Assembly (NCBI GenBank): GCA_028829895.1
Contig: CM054179.1
Coordinates: 73,237,663-73,301,662, forward strand
DNA from: Sinotaia quadrata
Taxonomy: Eukaryota; Mollusca; Gastropoda; Architaenioglossa; Viviparidae
Direction of reading: 5' to 3'
DNA length: 64,000 nucleotides
The translations under genes were made by a program, and so were the position numbers. Shown here piece after piece: positions 36,901 through 52,100 of this stretch. Positions within the stretch are counted from its first letter, which is position 1. The number at the start of each line of letters is the position of its first letter. The notes under the pieces were generated by a model. That model searched no databases, was not told the DNA's origin, and saw nothing but the letters and a program-made list of their open reading frames with translations.

Positions 36901-38049
36901 AAATTTGCTGCCTCAGTCAAACTTCTGACATAAAAATTAAACCTGGCTTACCCAAAGACAACTGTGTTATCCCCATTGCCAGTTTGCTCATGCATGAAAC
37001 CAAAGACATTAACTTCCACAGCTTACTGATGTGCACAGGAGTAAAGAGAATGAATGATTATGAATGAAGATTACAACCACTACACAATTTGCTACAGTAA
37101 AGAACATGTACTGACAGACCATAAACACAGTGCTTGCTGAATGGTTGCTCAGTCCTGAAACAAATCTCCCAGGACATTATTATACCTAGCTGCCAACACA
37201 TCACACATCCATAAAATGAAAGTATTTATCATCAGATTTAAAAAGTAAAGGTTAGTCATTTCCACCCCTTAGTCATTAAAAAGATTTCTTAAATTAAAAC
37301 AGTAAATAAATAAACTTGTTAACTAAAAATACAATGTATAATGAATTCATTGGAATTCATATTATAATTCACACAGGTAGTTTAAAACCTGTTTTAAAAA
37401 ATCAGTGGCATTACATAAACAACCAAACCATTCTTGCTTTCCTGTTTAAAAAGAATACTATTAATCTATAAATGTAAACAATTTGTACTTCTGCTATAGA
37501 CTTCTGATGATAAAGTAAACATTCCTCAATATGAAATATATCTCAATGTTAAAACATTTGCTGCATAATTTTCACAAAAGATCACCCACAAGATCAGTTC
37601 CATAATTAGTACTTGTGACAAGATAGTTCAGAAATACAATTCTCTTCATAGCTATAAAGTCCAACAATTGTTGCTTATGTAATTTCATTCAATTAAAAGT
37701 ATTCTTTTCTAAAAGAAATAAGGTATTTTAACTTTAGCTACATCAAATGAATCAGGACTTTCCATCATTAAATAAATGCACATTTGATTTTACTCAAAAT
37801 ATAATTCAGCCATGAACAAGGCGAGAACCCAGCATGAGATTTTAAAACACTTGATGTATACAAACATGATGACTTCCAAACAAATGTGTCATTAGCAGCA
37901 TGCAATTCTATTATTTTTTATGTAATACATAATGAAAATACAGACAATGACATTCTACAGTGATGAATGATCTGCCATTTGGAATGGCACCTCAGTTCGC
38001 TCACACTTGTTCTCTCAGCCAATCAGATTTTTTCCAAAGCACAATATTT
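33983..38049. other. AT-rich 3' flank / likely long 3' UTR of the repeat-protein gene
   Basis: Just beyond the stop codon at 38050 (minus sense) there is about 4 kb of AT-rich sequence with no supported open frame. Several AATAAA-like signals could end the transcript, and the true end cannot be read from sequence. Confidence 0.45.
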
Positions 38050-38339
38050 TTACTCTACAGCCGTTTCCTCTTCTTTGCTGTCCTCAGCCTCTTCTTCACC
38101 ATCTTTTTCTTCTGGGACATTATCATCTCCAGCATCATCTAATACAGCCTTTCCCTTTCCTTTAGCAGCTTTCCCCTTGCTGCGATTTACATATTCTTTT
38201 CCTTCTTTTGCTGTTTTTTGCATAGTGCCTGCACGTTTGACTGGAGTTTTGACAGGGGTTGCAGTGGCTGGTCTGCTTTGTGATCGTGTTCGCCTTCCTT
38301 CATTCACATCAATCTCCTTGCCTTGTAGAACAAACTTAG
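38050..38339 (-). CDS. Repeat-protein exon 5 (repeat 4, acidic tail, stop)
   Basis: Acceptor TTCCCCACAG, phase 1. Contains SRPATATPVKTPVKR, AGTMQKTAKEGKEYV, a Lys/Gly run GKAAKGKGKA and a long Glu/Asp tail ending ETAVE. The fourth repeat has no intron inside. Confidence 0.85.
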
Positions 38340-41300
38340 CTGTGGGGAAAAAAAATCAGAATGGCAACACTATGTCCAAAGAGTAAGGTTTTTTTCAATT
38401 GTGCCAACAAGCTCAACATAATAAACCCACAATGGCATATTTTAAAATTTTACATTATTTCTAAATAATATGAGCATAAAGATGTACCATGGTTACAAAC
38501 ATCCAACTTAACAACATTCCACAGATACAGGCCAAATTATAAAGTCCAAGTTACCCACAATGATTCATTGTAGTGAATGCATATACCTCTGCTCACTACA
38601 GTGGAGGAAAATTCTTAATGTATAATGTTATTATATAATGCCATAGGTACAATATAAATGGATAATATAAAATTATATATGAAAAAATATGATAATTTAA
38701 TTACTGTCTTATCTAGCATTGCTGGCCAGGATAATGATACAGCTATTTTAAGCTGGATCTTGTATACAGGTGGACTTTCATGTGTACAAATTGTATTGTG
38801 TGTATTATTATTCAAATTCAGTTTCAAATTCAGCAATGGTTCCAAAACCAGACATGCTTAATTGAATGCCCAAATCAGTATGCAAGTCATCATTAGGACA
38901 GGGAGTAACTTTTAAATTTTAATTACTAACTGTACTGTTACAAATATTTTTTTTAAAAACTGAGTTACAAATTTGATTTAGGAGACAATTTTGAGAATGG
39001 AATTTGTCTGTAATCCAAGGATCACTTAATTAGCAGAACTATAAAAAGGTATTCTTCAAAGTTGTCATTAAGGGGATACAGTAAAAAATAATCCAGTATG
39101 CTGTAAGTTAAAGTACCAGATTTAGAAAAAGTTTTGAGTACATTCTAAAATAAATATGAAAAATAACAATTTTAAAATAACATTAAACATAAGAATTTAG
39201 AAAGAATTAACACAGAAAACATTTTAGACACCCTTATCCTCGCTGATAAAGCAGTATCAAATATGACAGTCCGCATATTTATTTTAATTTTTTTTAATTA
39301 AAAACAGATCAAATTTAGCTGGTAGGAAATAAAATATTTCTTATAAATAGTATGTACAGAAAAATAATGAAGTTCAACAGGTTTGATCCTGCTTTTACAA
39401 GAACAGTTGAATTTCCTGAATTGAATGCATTTCATTTTCAGATCACTTTTATCTTATGCTTACTAAAATTATAGTTAAATTTCTATTCTGGACACACATC
39501 CAAAGGAAAGAGGTTTGGCATAACTATATATTATTAATATCTTTTTGGGTGAAAGATTATCAGTGTATTCAAAATACCACTCTCTTTTGCTTTTGTTTGG
39601 CAGAGGATATTATTCACAGTTTTTGAACATATTGCAAAATCTACCCACTGTTTCATGTGTTAAATTTAACACACTCATTTCTCATGTTTCACTTACCACA
39701 AATAATTTTTTTAAATTTTCAAAATGTCTCCAATTTTTGTGGGGAATCAAAAAAGAAAAAGAGGAATAATGGGAGTATTTTATAACTATGTACAAGAAGA
39801 GTTAGTTACCTTGAATAAATAGTCTCAAACATTTCTATTTCAATTATTCTTAATTGCGAAGAGCTAGCTGATCAAATTTAATTTCAACATAGCCAAAATG
39901 AATTAGTTTGAAACTATTTTCTTATAGAATTAAGAATTACACAGCATCATTTCATAATAATATTTCTTTAATTTTTCAAATACTTTACAGAAACAAAAAA
40001 TTCAACCTCCACCCCAACCAATGAGCTGTTTTTGAAGTTTGCAAGTACCTTCTTCAACAGTTTTAGCAATTGTAACACCTCGTTTAGGAGTTGGTTTGCT
40101 TGCATTTCGCTTTGAAGTCTCTTGCCTTGTGTCACCAAGTTTTTCTTTACCCAAAAGTTCTTTTCCTTCCTGAAAATAAACATAAAATGAATGAGAAACT
40201 GAAGGAGAAAAAAAATAAAAAGGGGAAGAAAACAAGGCACAGACATTCTCTGCTGTTCTTTAATATATGTGTAATGTTAGGAGGCATACCATTTCAACAG
40301 ACTAAAAATAATAAACAGACTAAATAACAATAATAATAAAGAATACTTGAATTACTTTAATCCAAATATAACTTGATGCTATCTTTTTTATTTACAGTTT
40401 TATTATTAGATTTTTTTTAAAATGGTGGCAAAGATCCCAACCTACCATGCATAATAATTAATTAAGCATTACAGTTTTAAAGCCACATGTAATATACATA
40501 TTAAATCAGTTTCAAACTTGTCAGTTTTAAAAACTATGTGATCTGAAATTTCTTGGATACTTCAAACTCCAAATATTTCTATTTGTGATCATCCTCTGAG
40601 CTTTAATATAATAATGACTGCAGGGAATTACAGATTATAAAAATAAATGAAACATTAAATTTTCATATATAATTATATGAAAGAACTGAACCAAACCTTT
40701 GCAGTAACAGCCATTGTGCTATCCTTAGCCAATTTTGGCTTCTTTGCTGCAGGTTCAGCACTTGACTCATTTTTGCTGTCTTCTGGTTTACGTTGTTGAC
40801 TTTTTGTCTTGTCATCAGCTTCAGTATCCTCTGAATGCTCTTTCTCCTAGCAAACAGTGATATACACTTTGATTTATTGTTATTACTTAGAGTAGCATTT
40901 TCTATTCAATATGCAAACAATTATTTTTAGTCAGAGCTGGTTTATTATTTTGCTGAAAATTAAGTAGAGGTCTACTTAATGCTAAAACCTAACTGAAAGG
41001 TGAATAAAATAATTATTTCAGTTTATAGTATAAGCAACACAAGTTAAAAAGTAGTTCTCTCTTCAAACCTTAAAGGGGATTTACCATAAAATCAAAATTA
41101 AACTATTATTTTAAGAGAGTTAATTAGGTGCAGGTAACAGAGATACTTTTATATGAACACCTGTCAGTATGATCTTTCCAAGACTGCTTATATGTGAGCG
41201 TCAACATGATATAACACCAATATATTTTATTAAAATTCAAGAAGAAGAATGTGGCTTAATAAAATTATCAAATTGTAATTAAAATAAATTTCTAACATTA

Positions 41301-44300
41301 TCTTTTTAAAAAAAATGAAACACTTTTTGGTGGCTCTGAAAAAAGGTTAAGAGTGTTTCATTTTAATCAATCCTAATATCTTAATGTAAGAATTATTATA
41401 ACAAAAATCCATCCTACAAACAAACAACAAAAAAAACTCAGCTAACATATATAGATATCTATATTATAGGACAATTTACCTAGCATTAGATAATTCAAGT
41501 TAATTTCCTGAATTTCATAAAAACAGTACTGATATTTTTTTTAATAATTAATACAAATTACAATCATAAAAAATATTAGCAAATAATGTTTGTTAACAAT
41601 TTTGTCTGCAAGTTTGGGCTAAAAAAAAAATTCTCTCCTCAAAACAGCACTAATATGTGTGTGCATCATTTACTTTATTTAAAATGACAATACACTTTTG
41701 AATGTTCATAAAACTGCTTACATCTTAAACAGTATTTAAAACCCAATCTGATATGACATCTTTGTTGCACTGTTAACTTCGTGATAGAGCACAATACAAA
41801 TATGAATATATGATGTAATTTTATGTATAACAAACATATTTCATGGCTTTGAGTAGTTACTCCAAACATGTGCTGATTGTGATCTTGTTTATAATCAATT
41901 TTTCTACATTTTCAAAACTCATGCTCCCTCTGTATATTGAAGCTTTGTAAAATAAAAGCACATGAAACAAAAAGTTTGTTCTGTTCTGTCTTTTTTTTTT
42001 TTGTTTAAATAAATAATTGTGAAAAAGTAATAAGAAGTTATTCAGAAGTTACCAACCTAGTGGCTTTGACCAGGCTGCCACTACTTGTGCCAGTGGTAAT
42101 GCTTAACACCTGCACTCTCTCAGTTCGTAACGTGTGTAGTATATTTAATCTAAAAATAATAACTGTTTTCATGAAGGGGAGAGAGCAAGGTTCATTTCTG
42201 TAATAAATAATTAAGATAACATAGCAGTCTTAAAAGCTACAAGAAAATAGGAAAACTCTTTTATCTATAAGTATATATAGTTTGTTTCAGACAACAAAAA
42301 AAAATGCTTGCATTGAAAGAACTGTGGTCAATGACTGAAATCACAGGTGACTATCAACAACAATGGTGGATTTATCGAACCGCTTAGCTTTCCACACAGC
42401 GAAGTTGAACCAGTTTCCACTTTGCAATTTCATGCATCATTCTGTTTGAAGACATGAGTTGGTAAGTTAAATCATTTTCAGTTTATGGTGTGTATTTTTT
42501 GTTTAAAGGACTATTTATTAACTAATTTTCAGGGTCTATAGGCCTACAGTAGCATTCATCTTCAAAGGTGTTGATGGGTGAAAATGAAAAGTGACTATAA
42601 ATTTATGCCTTCCTTATCCATAGCTTAAGTGTTGTATCATTCAATGGGGGTAAAGATTTATTTTCAATATTATGCATTTGGTTTATTCAGATCGCATGTT
42701 ATTTGTTTTTAATTCTTTTTATTTTGTGTTCACAGGACCTCCTTTTTCCTTCCATTACCTCATTAGCAGGGCAGTGTAAACAATGAGTATATATATATAT
42801 TAATTATGATACTGACTTTTAAATAGTGTTATGTCATTGAGGTGAAAGAGGAAGACAGTGGTAGTCCAATTGGTGGAGAAAATTGTTGGGCGAAAAGACT
42901 TTTACTGCTGGCCAAAGAAAGAAGGTGTAGCTGTGGTGAAAGGGGACTTATGTGTTTTACTTGGACTTTGAAGTTATGCCAGTTTCTGGTGAAGGCAATG
43001 TGGAAAGTTCCAGCCGTTAATAAAATAACAAGGGACTATCAACGTATTGCAGCAGCACTCACGTAAAGTTAGGCACCAACCTTGAAGTTAAAGTTGACTG
43101 GGTTAGAATCAACAGAAAATATTATGTAAGGTACAAATAATTTTTGTAAGAAGGTAGGTGAAAAAACTGACTGAGAAAGATGATGTATGGGCAATAAACA
43201 GCTATTTTTTACTGCCAGTATGAAGTTCTGTCAGTGTCCATTGAAGGAGACTGTGGAATAACTGTCCACCAGCAGATTGCATTGCTTATTTAAGTTAAGC
43301 ACTACAGCATGAAATGTGCTGTTGTGGAAAGCATGTAATTGTGTGTATACAGCATATAAGAACATTCCTTGTGTTACCAAGCTAGCCTGGGCTAGAATCA
43401 TTGAACTGAAAAAGCAACAGTATATTGGAAAATAACACTGCAAAGTCTCTTTAAAAAAATTCAGCCTTATTTGTATATTGGAAACTACTTATGTGAAGAG
43501 TCTGAACTCTATTGTTCATCATTTCTTCATTATGTGGACCTTCAAAGTGAGCTATTTGTGCAATTTACATTTTTGATCATAAAATATTTTGAAAATTTAA
43601 ATATTGAAAAAAAACAACACAACTTTGGTTCTAATTGTGTTGCCTAATTGCTTTTAGTACCACTGAAATCAGCAGCAGAAGTTCTGTCTGTCTATGTACT
43701 TTTAAGTTATAATGATTTTGGAAAATATCTTTGGAGTATACCTACTTTGAACAAAATAATTAATAATCAGTAAAACAGTCAAACATTAACAGCCAAAACT
43801 ATTAATTATTTTACTGCTAAATATGATAATATAAACTTCTGATTTAAATGGCAACTCGATCATATAATTTAAATATTGTCAAGCTTGCTGAAATAGCACT
43901 AAGTTCTGTCATAACTTCACTTTTAAACTGAAGGAGAAAATAAAGTTATTTGCATTCCCTTGTATAAAATACACTGCACTATTTCACAACATATTCCAAC
44001 AAAAGCAAACTGAAAAGTGCTTTTGACTGATATTACTTCTGAGAAATTAAATCATCTCCACTGATATCCCTACATCAAAGAATCAAAACAGTTACAATCA
44101 AAGAATCAAAACAGTTACAATCATATTATCATTGAGTCCCCAAGTTAAAGCTATACAGTTATTCTAAATATTTCAATAATACTTTTTTTTTAAAGTTGTG
44201 TCAAATGCAATGTTTGAATTAATTTTTAACAAGTACTGCATCAACTGATAAAAATCAATAGGTTTAGATATATATATATTCAGGGAAGAAAGTTTATTGC

Positions 44301-47300
44301 ATCCACCATTAGTGTTGAAAAAGTTATCTATCTCACCCTGTGCTGGAGTGTGAAAAATTTACAAGCTAATGAACACAATAGATACATACAATGAGAAAGT
44401 AATGCCACATACTGATTTTGTTAAAAGACTGAAAACATTTTGTAACAGATTTTAATATATTTTTGTTGTAGTCATTATTCAGTAAGGTTGTTAGCAGTGA
44501 GTTGAAGGTTGAAAGGGCTTACTTAATCAAGTTAATGTCACAATCATTGATTTGCCTGAACTAATCTAGGCTTATGTCAACAGTCTCTATGTAACATGTG
44601 CTAACAAACAAACAGGTTGATACTTTAATTCAATAAAAATGGTCATGCCTGATAACAAGTTTAAGTAAGAAGCTGAGATTGAACCTTAAATATGACATGC
44701 AAACATACCTTTGCACCATCAGGTTCAGCAAGCCCCTGAGCTTCAAGCAGTTTTTCCTTTCCTTCTGCTTTTAAATACTCAATTCCCTCCTAAAAAAAGA
44801 AAATCAACGATCAAGCAAAAAAACCAATGTCAATGGAAAATTTATAAAATTTAACACCATTAAGGCGATGCGAGGGTTTTTTTAAAAAAAATATTGCTTC
44901 ATAGTTGATTTTATTATTTTGTATTAAGTACTAGAGGTAAATAGAATGTGAAAATAGAATGAACTTGATGGTTGGCTTTGAGGTTGCTATGGAAACAATG
45001 TATAAACAGCCACCATATTGAAATTTTAGGTACAAGTTTTCTCAGTTGTTATTAAACATCTCTTTTAAATATTTTCACAAAGCTACATTATTGCTATGTC
45101 TACATAATTACCATCCCTTTACTCTATATCCTTGATAGAAATTTATTTATGTACTTTTTTGTAAAAGCGACATATTTTTATCACAATTCTTTGAAAAGTC
45201 ATATTTTCAAATGTATTGTACATATATTAAAATCCAATGGTAATTATGTGTATATGAGTGCGTTGTTTGATTGTGTAAAGTTTCAGAGAGATAAGCTGAA
45301 AAGATTTTAAAATATTCAATTTCCCAGTGTAAAAAAATGCAAAAGCGGGAAAACAAAGAAAAGTGGGAAAACTGATTTCAAAACCTCATTATTTGTATTC
45401 ACACACAATTTTAACCCACCATTTTTACCAGACAACTGTATTAAACACAAGATATTGATAAAAACTGTTTCCAGACAATAAATTGTGTCACCTTAGAACA
45501 ATCCAGCACCATAGGCTGGGCCACCCTCCAGCTGATTAAAGTCTTCTTGTCTTTGGGTTCTTGCAGCCCTGACTTTGTCTCTTTGTTTTGTGGCTTTGTC
45601 TTTAACATACTTTGTGCTGTTGTTAAGTCTTTTCCTCATTCTTGACTTACAAAGCCTAGCAATATGATGTCCTGTTTGCAAACTAAACTGTCAGCAGCAG
45701 CTCCAAAGTTAAACTCCCTTAATGCCATTATGACGGAAACTCCACACTCTTTCTTGAGGCAAATTTGTCTTTAGTACACCTGGACCAAATCAAGCTATGT
45801 AAACTTTCATTTGCATACTGTGTCTTTCCTGAGCAACACCTACTGAGCAAATGTTCCTCTGTGAGATGGCTGTAAATCAGCAGAATTTGCTCAGCTAATT
45901 TGGGTTCATTTAGTGGTGTGTGTCAAACCGCTGGTGGGGCTTGGGAGCTGATGTCGTTCAATTGCTTGTTGGAAGAAACATCAAGAGTCCTCTCCAGTCG
46001 GACAAAACTGATGTTGTGGATTCTCATCAGTAGAAAAACCATGGTATAATTATGCCATGATAGTCTTTTTCATACTGGCAAATCTAAATTTTCACAAAAA
46101 TTTCTCAGAGAACTAGCATAAATGGCTTGCCTGTTTATGTCAAATACTTTTGACTGTGTATCCTTGGAGGCAAGATAATTTTAATAGATCGTTTCTTGGT
46201 ATATAGTACACTTGATTTCAGCATAAACAGCAAAACTGTGCATTGGTTTGGAGTCAGTAGCGAGAGAGAGATTCATACCTTTACACTGAGGGCAACAGCA
46301 AGACTCTCCACCACTTCTCTGAAATTAATAATGCCCCTTTGCATCTTGAATTTCACCTCTACACTCTTTCCCACTGTCATTGACTCTGACATGACTACAA
46401 GAATTACCCAAACTTTCGTATGCATCTTTCTTGAACTGCGAGCTTGTTCTCGTACCAAGTAAACTGTCATATTTGGTTAGGAACACGAAGTGTTCGGTTC
46501 AACTTGTGCACATTTAGACATCACTTGTTGCTGTACTGCAGCTAATTTTACTGCCTCTCTTGTTCCCCATAGATTCTGCAACTATTTCTTTCTCTTTAGC
46601 TTACTTTTAGACACTAAATTACGTATTGATTGCTTTGTAGGAGGCATTTTAACTCACAAGTATTTCGCTAAGCGTGACTTTTGCACATGTAAACAGTCGC
46701 CATGACAGTACCACGTGACCTAGTCAAGCGAATCGTATCACAGCCTTCACGTCACACTACTATACATGGAAGGCATTGTGCTTATGTACTGTTCAAGCCG
46801 GACGTGTTGTTACCAAAATAAAATGGAAAATCCCGATGGGCAATCTTTTATGAGAGAGGTGAGGAAATGCTGAACACAACAGTATGCGACAATAATGATG
46901 TCATCTGCTAGAAATGTGCATTGTCAAGTGTTGAAAATCGTCATTATAGAAGTCAATTGAAAACTTCCGCATGTGGGTTACTTACTTTAATTAATTTTTA
47001 CAGCATATTAGAGACATTTTTCTACTAAATAACTATTAGAAATGAAAAGAAGATAGTTATTATTGCCCAAATATATAAAAATGTCTAAACACGAAAATTA
47101 CCAAAATCACTATATTACAGACCCGCATATCGCCTCAATAACCACACAATATTTGAGAATGTGTATCTTCTGGTATAGGAATAGTTTGAGAGCCTACACT
47201 ACAGTACCTCAGTAATTTAAATATAAGAGTATGTTCAGGTTAACAGTGATGTATTCAGATTCCCATTAAAAAAAAAATAATAATTACACTCTCAGTGAAC

Positions 47301-49068
47301 TATTTATGTTCTTTAAGCATAAGAAAGGCTGAGATCACAGATATGTGAACTATTTTTTTGGTTGGTGATTTGTGTACTTGTAGTTTGAAAGGGGCTTTCT
47401 AGTGATGTTAGTGAATCTGTGAGTATGAGTATTTGTGCCTGTGTTAGTGGAGTGTTTATTGCGAATGCCAGTGCTTTTGTTTTTTTTATTGCTATTAGTA
47501 TTAGTTCTGCTGTTAGGATGTTTGTTTTTGGTTCAGTGTGTGTGTGCACTAGTGGGGGGGGGGGTTGCTACACATATATATGTGGTACTGGTAGTGATTG
47601 GGATAGTTTTTGCTTATGTGTTCTAGTGCTTTTTGTTTGGCTAAGGGTGGATTACTGTATTTTGGGGGTGTTTGAGTAAGGTTAGGTCAATGTTTGGAGG
47701 ATTGATTGATAATAATAGTTTAATATCATTTTTAATAAACATCCACTTTTATTGAACAGTATTACAGGTCCTGATTATCACTACTAAACATATTTTTTAA
47801 AATGCTTGGTTTTACTGAACATGTATCTACTGAATTTTCTATTTTTTCCACATGTATTTCAAGTTCCTGCCCATTTAATATCTAGAAAACATCCTTATGT
47901 GTTTTAAACAAAGTTTAAAGTTGCGTGCATCTTTCCCATTTTCTGTTGCATATTCATTACTTCAGCACCATAAGTAGATCTATAAGTGTATGGTGAAGGA
48001 AAGATTATTCAAAGATGTTTATAGCTTAAAAAAAATATCCACCCCGAACTTCACTTTCTCAATTTTTCACCTATAATGTTGTTGTGTTGATTAAGCATTT
48101 TACTTAAGAGAACATTGCAGAAACAACAATACTGCACATGAGGTAAGGTAAAATGCAACATAAAATAATTTTTGAGTAATACTTTTTTCAATTTTAAATA
48201 AAGAAACATGTAATTATTTGAGAATAGCATAAATGTAGGTCAAGGTTTAAAATTAATTATGACAATTTAATGCTGATTGTGTGTGTGTTTGTGGAGGGCT
48301 GGAGAGGGGGGGGGGGATAAACTAACTTTGGAGTTGCAATGCAAGGCAACCTTTTTTAATATGACAATAAACCGGTTATAATTATATCCTTATATAAACA
48401 GCCTAAGCCCCCCCCCCCCCCCCCCCCGAAAAAAAAAAAAGGATGAAGAAAAATATATTAAGTGTTGATCAAAACTACTATATTATTATATGTACTTACA
48501 TTTTAAAAATGTCAAAGTAGTTAATAACATTTTCTGATAAGAATGGATAAATCTTGAGGACTGAAAACAGTCAGCCATGTTACAGGAAGATTATCATGAT
48601 GCTATATTAAAGATCTGTCAATGGTAGCTAAAAGACTTTCTATGTTAAGGATACAACTTATAAGTCCACAAGCAACTGCACATGCAGCAGAGTACAGTAA
48701 AAAATAAAATAATTTTAAACAGAGACCAGTTGCTCAGGCAAATTTTCTGAATCCGATATATTCCTATGATTCCTAGATATGATTTCTGGAAAATGTTCTT
48801 AATTTCTGCTTAAGCTTGGTCCTTCTTGCTAGATAGGCCAGCAATAGTACAACTACAACTCTTGTACATATGATCAGTAAGATATTTCCTATAAACAGAC
48901 GTAACAAAAACATAGAAATATAGCAGTTACAAAGTTTTAGTTGTTAACTGTATCCATTACTGGCTTCTAAATAAATCATTGGTTTTGAAGATAAATCATG
49001 AAGTTATCCCTGACCAATACTAGTTGTTTGGTTAATTACCATTTTTTAAAATGTTATTTCTTCTTTCT

Positions 49069-49137
<69 letters not shown>

Positions 49138-52100
49138 CCTGGGCTGTATTATATGCACATGTGCAGTATTTAGCTAGCCTAATATGATCTTAATATAAAT
49201 TTACTGCAATGAAACCTTTGTCATCAGTCATCTATGAGGGGAAGCAGAGAATCATGGGTTGACATGCATAAAGGAGAAAAGAACGTGGTCTTTGGTAAGA
49301 CATATTTAGACTTAAGAAAACAGATGGCTTGCTGTTTTCTGTGAACTCTGAGTCTGACATGTTCCAACTTTTTGTAAAACAAGACACAAAATCAAAGAAA
49401 ACAAATAAATGCAAAAATTACAGTTGGCAATTCAAGCAGAAATATCCCAAAGGAAATAAATTAATTTTCATCATACAAATGTATTAAACATCACTGCCCC
49501 CCAAATTGTTCTTCCTCACAAGTATTTTAACAGCTGAATTTATAATACTATCTGCATGGAAAAACACTAATAAAAGTAAAACTTTATTTTTAATTTTACT
49601 AAATTATGTGTATAAATTCAAAAGGTTTATGTTCAATGTAATGCAGTATTCTTATTTCTACAGATGAAATTACAAATACTGCAAGTTACTCAGCTGCCCA
49701 ACCCTCATCAGAGTAATAGTTACAGAAGAGGCTAGCTAAATTTGTAGTATTTAAATTCATACAGGATTCTATAAAGTATTTTAAAACACACATCCCTTTG
49801 TCCACACATACTTAATGTTCTCCTATTTGCCACAAAGAAGTCAGCTATTGGCTGTCAGTAGTCATTTACAGAAATACATTAGGAACAAGTGCAAAGTGAA
49901 TTTAATCAAATTTATTGACATTATTTTTACACAATTTTTTTTCTAAAACAATATATATTTTCTTTAAATAAGGTATTTTGACAAATGTTTTCAAACATAC
50001 TATATTAGCACAAGTTCAGTGATCTATATATTAGTTTTTCCTGCTGTAATAACAGTCGTCTTTACTAAAAGTATAATTACAGCTGTTTAGTTGACTTTGT
50101 AATACAAATTGTATTTACATTGTTAAGACAAACTGTCAGAGTATTGTCCATAAAGCTTTAAAAAAAAACCCCACAAGATTACTTTTCCTGTGCCACCCAT
50201 TTTCACAAATGCCAGCTAACTAGGGGTATGATTCATAAGAAAATACAGCTAATACAGGCAGTATAAAATTAATCATAAACAGGAATTTAAACATGACTAT
50301 CCCATAAAACTTATACACTACAAAAAACTCAAAATTGCCAACATTTTCAAAAATAAATAAAATACAATTGTAAATGTATGCACAAATACACCCAGGGATA
50401 TATAACCCAAACTCTCTCTAAACACACACAAGTCAAGCTTTCCCACCCCCATGAGATGTACATTAAAAAGGACACAAGAGATTGAGTACATAATTAAGGA
50501 CAATTATTTAATAACATATTCATTTTTTTTTTTTTTATTAAACCCTGCCAGATCTTAAATAGCTGTATGAGTCTTAAATTAAACAAATATATTCACAATG
50601 AATGCTCTAAATCTGATCATTTAAAGACATCTTCCCATAGTAAAACTACACACACATATACACATTAGTATTAATAGGTGTTAATGGTGAAAAATCATTC
50701 TCCAAAAATGTGTCAGTGTCTGGGTTATCGATCTTCTTGACAAGACAGTACGTGACACTGACAGTTGCTTGCCTACTTTCCACTGGCTATGTTCAGAAAT
50801 TCACGAAGCTGGATATATTGCCTGGCCAAAGACAAACTCTACCAAAACTCTGCATATATTAATAGTAGTTGTATGAATATGACACACACACACACACCCA
50901 TCTATCTCCTTATATATCATATATATGTATTATGTATGTATAAATGCACAAGTTTAATATACATTCAAGTTTCAACCAAAAAGGTCCACTAATGCTGGTA
51001 TGATTAATCTTGGTGGAATATAAACAAATCAGTAATATTAAATCATAGAAAAGAAATGTAATAATGCTTATTAAAACTTGTTTTATTATTTAATCTTAAT
51101 AATTTACCTTAAATAAATAGCAATACATATTTTACATAATTATGTATGTAATAATATTTCATTAAGTATATATTAAATAAAATTAATGGAATAAATTAAA
51201 ATATGTTTATTTAGAAAAGTTGCTCTGCTCTTTAATTTAATATACTTCCATAAATCAATCACAAAATACAGTGCATACAGTTACGGGTATGTTGTGGATT
51301 GCCAAAATTCTGTTTTAGTTCATTAGCACATCAAGCAGTACAACATTAAGTGTAACTATTAGACGACCCTATGTCAATTATTTATACAATCATATGTAAG
51401 CGAAAGTATAGTATAAAAGTAAACTAGGGCGTGTACATCCCTTCCCTCGCAAAGTGAAATAAGATTTTGTTCAATCTGTCAACAAACGTTCCACTATAGT
51501 TTTTAAATGTCGCAGGTCACTAACGCGCAACTTACTACCCGTCCATTGTTTGACTTCCAGGTGTACAGGTTTGTGTTTTATGTCCAAAAATAGCTTTTTG
51601 AACGTAGCCCCTTAAAGCAACACGAAAATCTAACGTAAAATCAGTAAATAGGATTGCATATTACCACAACCGGGCTAGAAGCCTACAGCCTTCATAGGAG
51701 TTTTTTAAAATGAAGTTTACACAAAGTAAATGAATTTCCAAATAGAGTGGTTTTATAGGTAAATGAGTCCGTCTCTCTATTAAATAGTCACAATGACATA
51801 GTTTAATCGTACAATTTGACAGTAAGCTCTAAGATAGTGCCTGTTCAAAAAGCTTGACCTTGTTCACTTGGACGCCATATTGAATATTTCCTAAGGAGCA
51901 CTTTTTAACTTCCTTTCCAATCTATCATACAATTCTATCATGCAAATTACTGAGTTAAACAACCATAGACGCTTATTGTAACTTATATCAACAATAATTA
52001 TTATCAAAATAAGACACAAAAAGACCTTCTTTTGTTATATAGGTCACTGGTGATGGTACCATTTCAGTCGATTTATGATGGCGTCTGGAACTACAATAGA

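Noticed and set aside
38050..38386. 139-codon plus-strand Ser/Pro-rich frame
   Set aside because: Shadow of exon 5 of the minus-strand repeat-protein gene.
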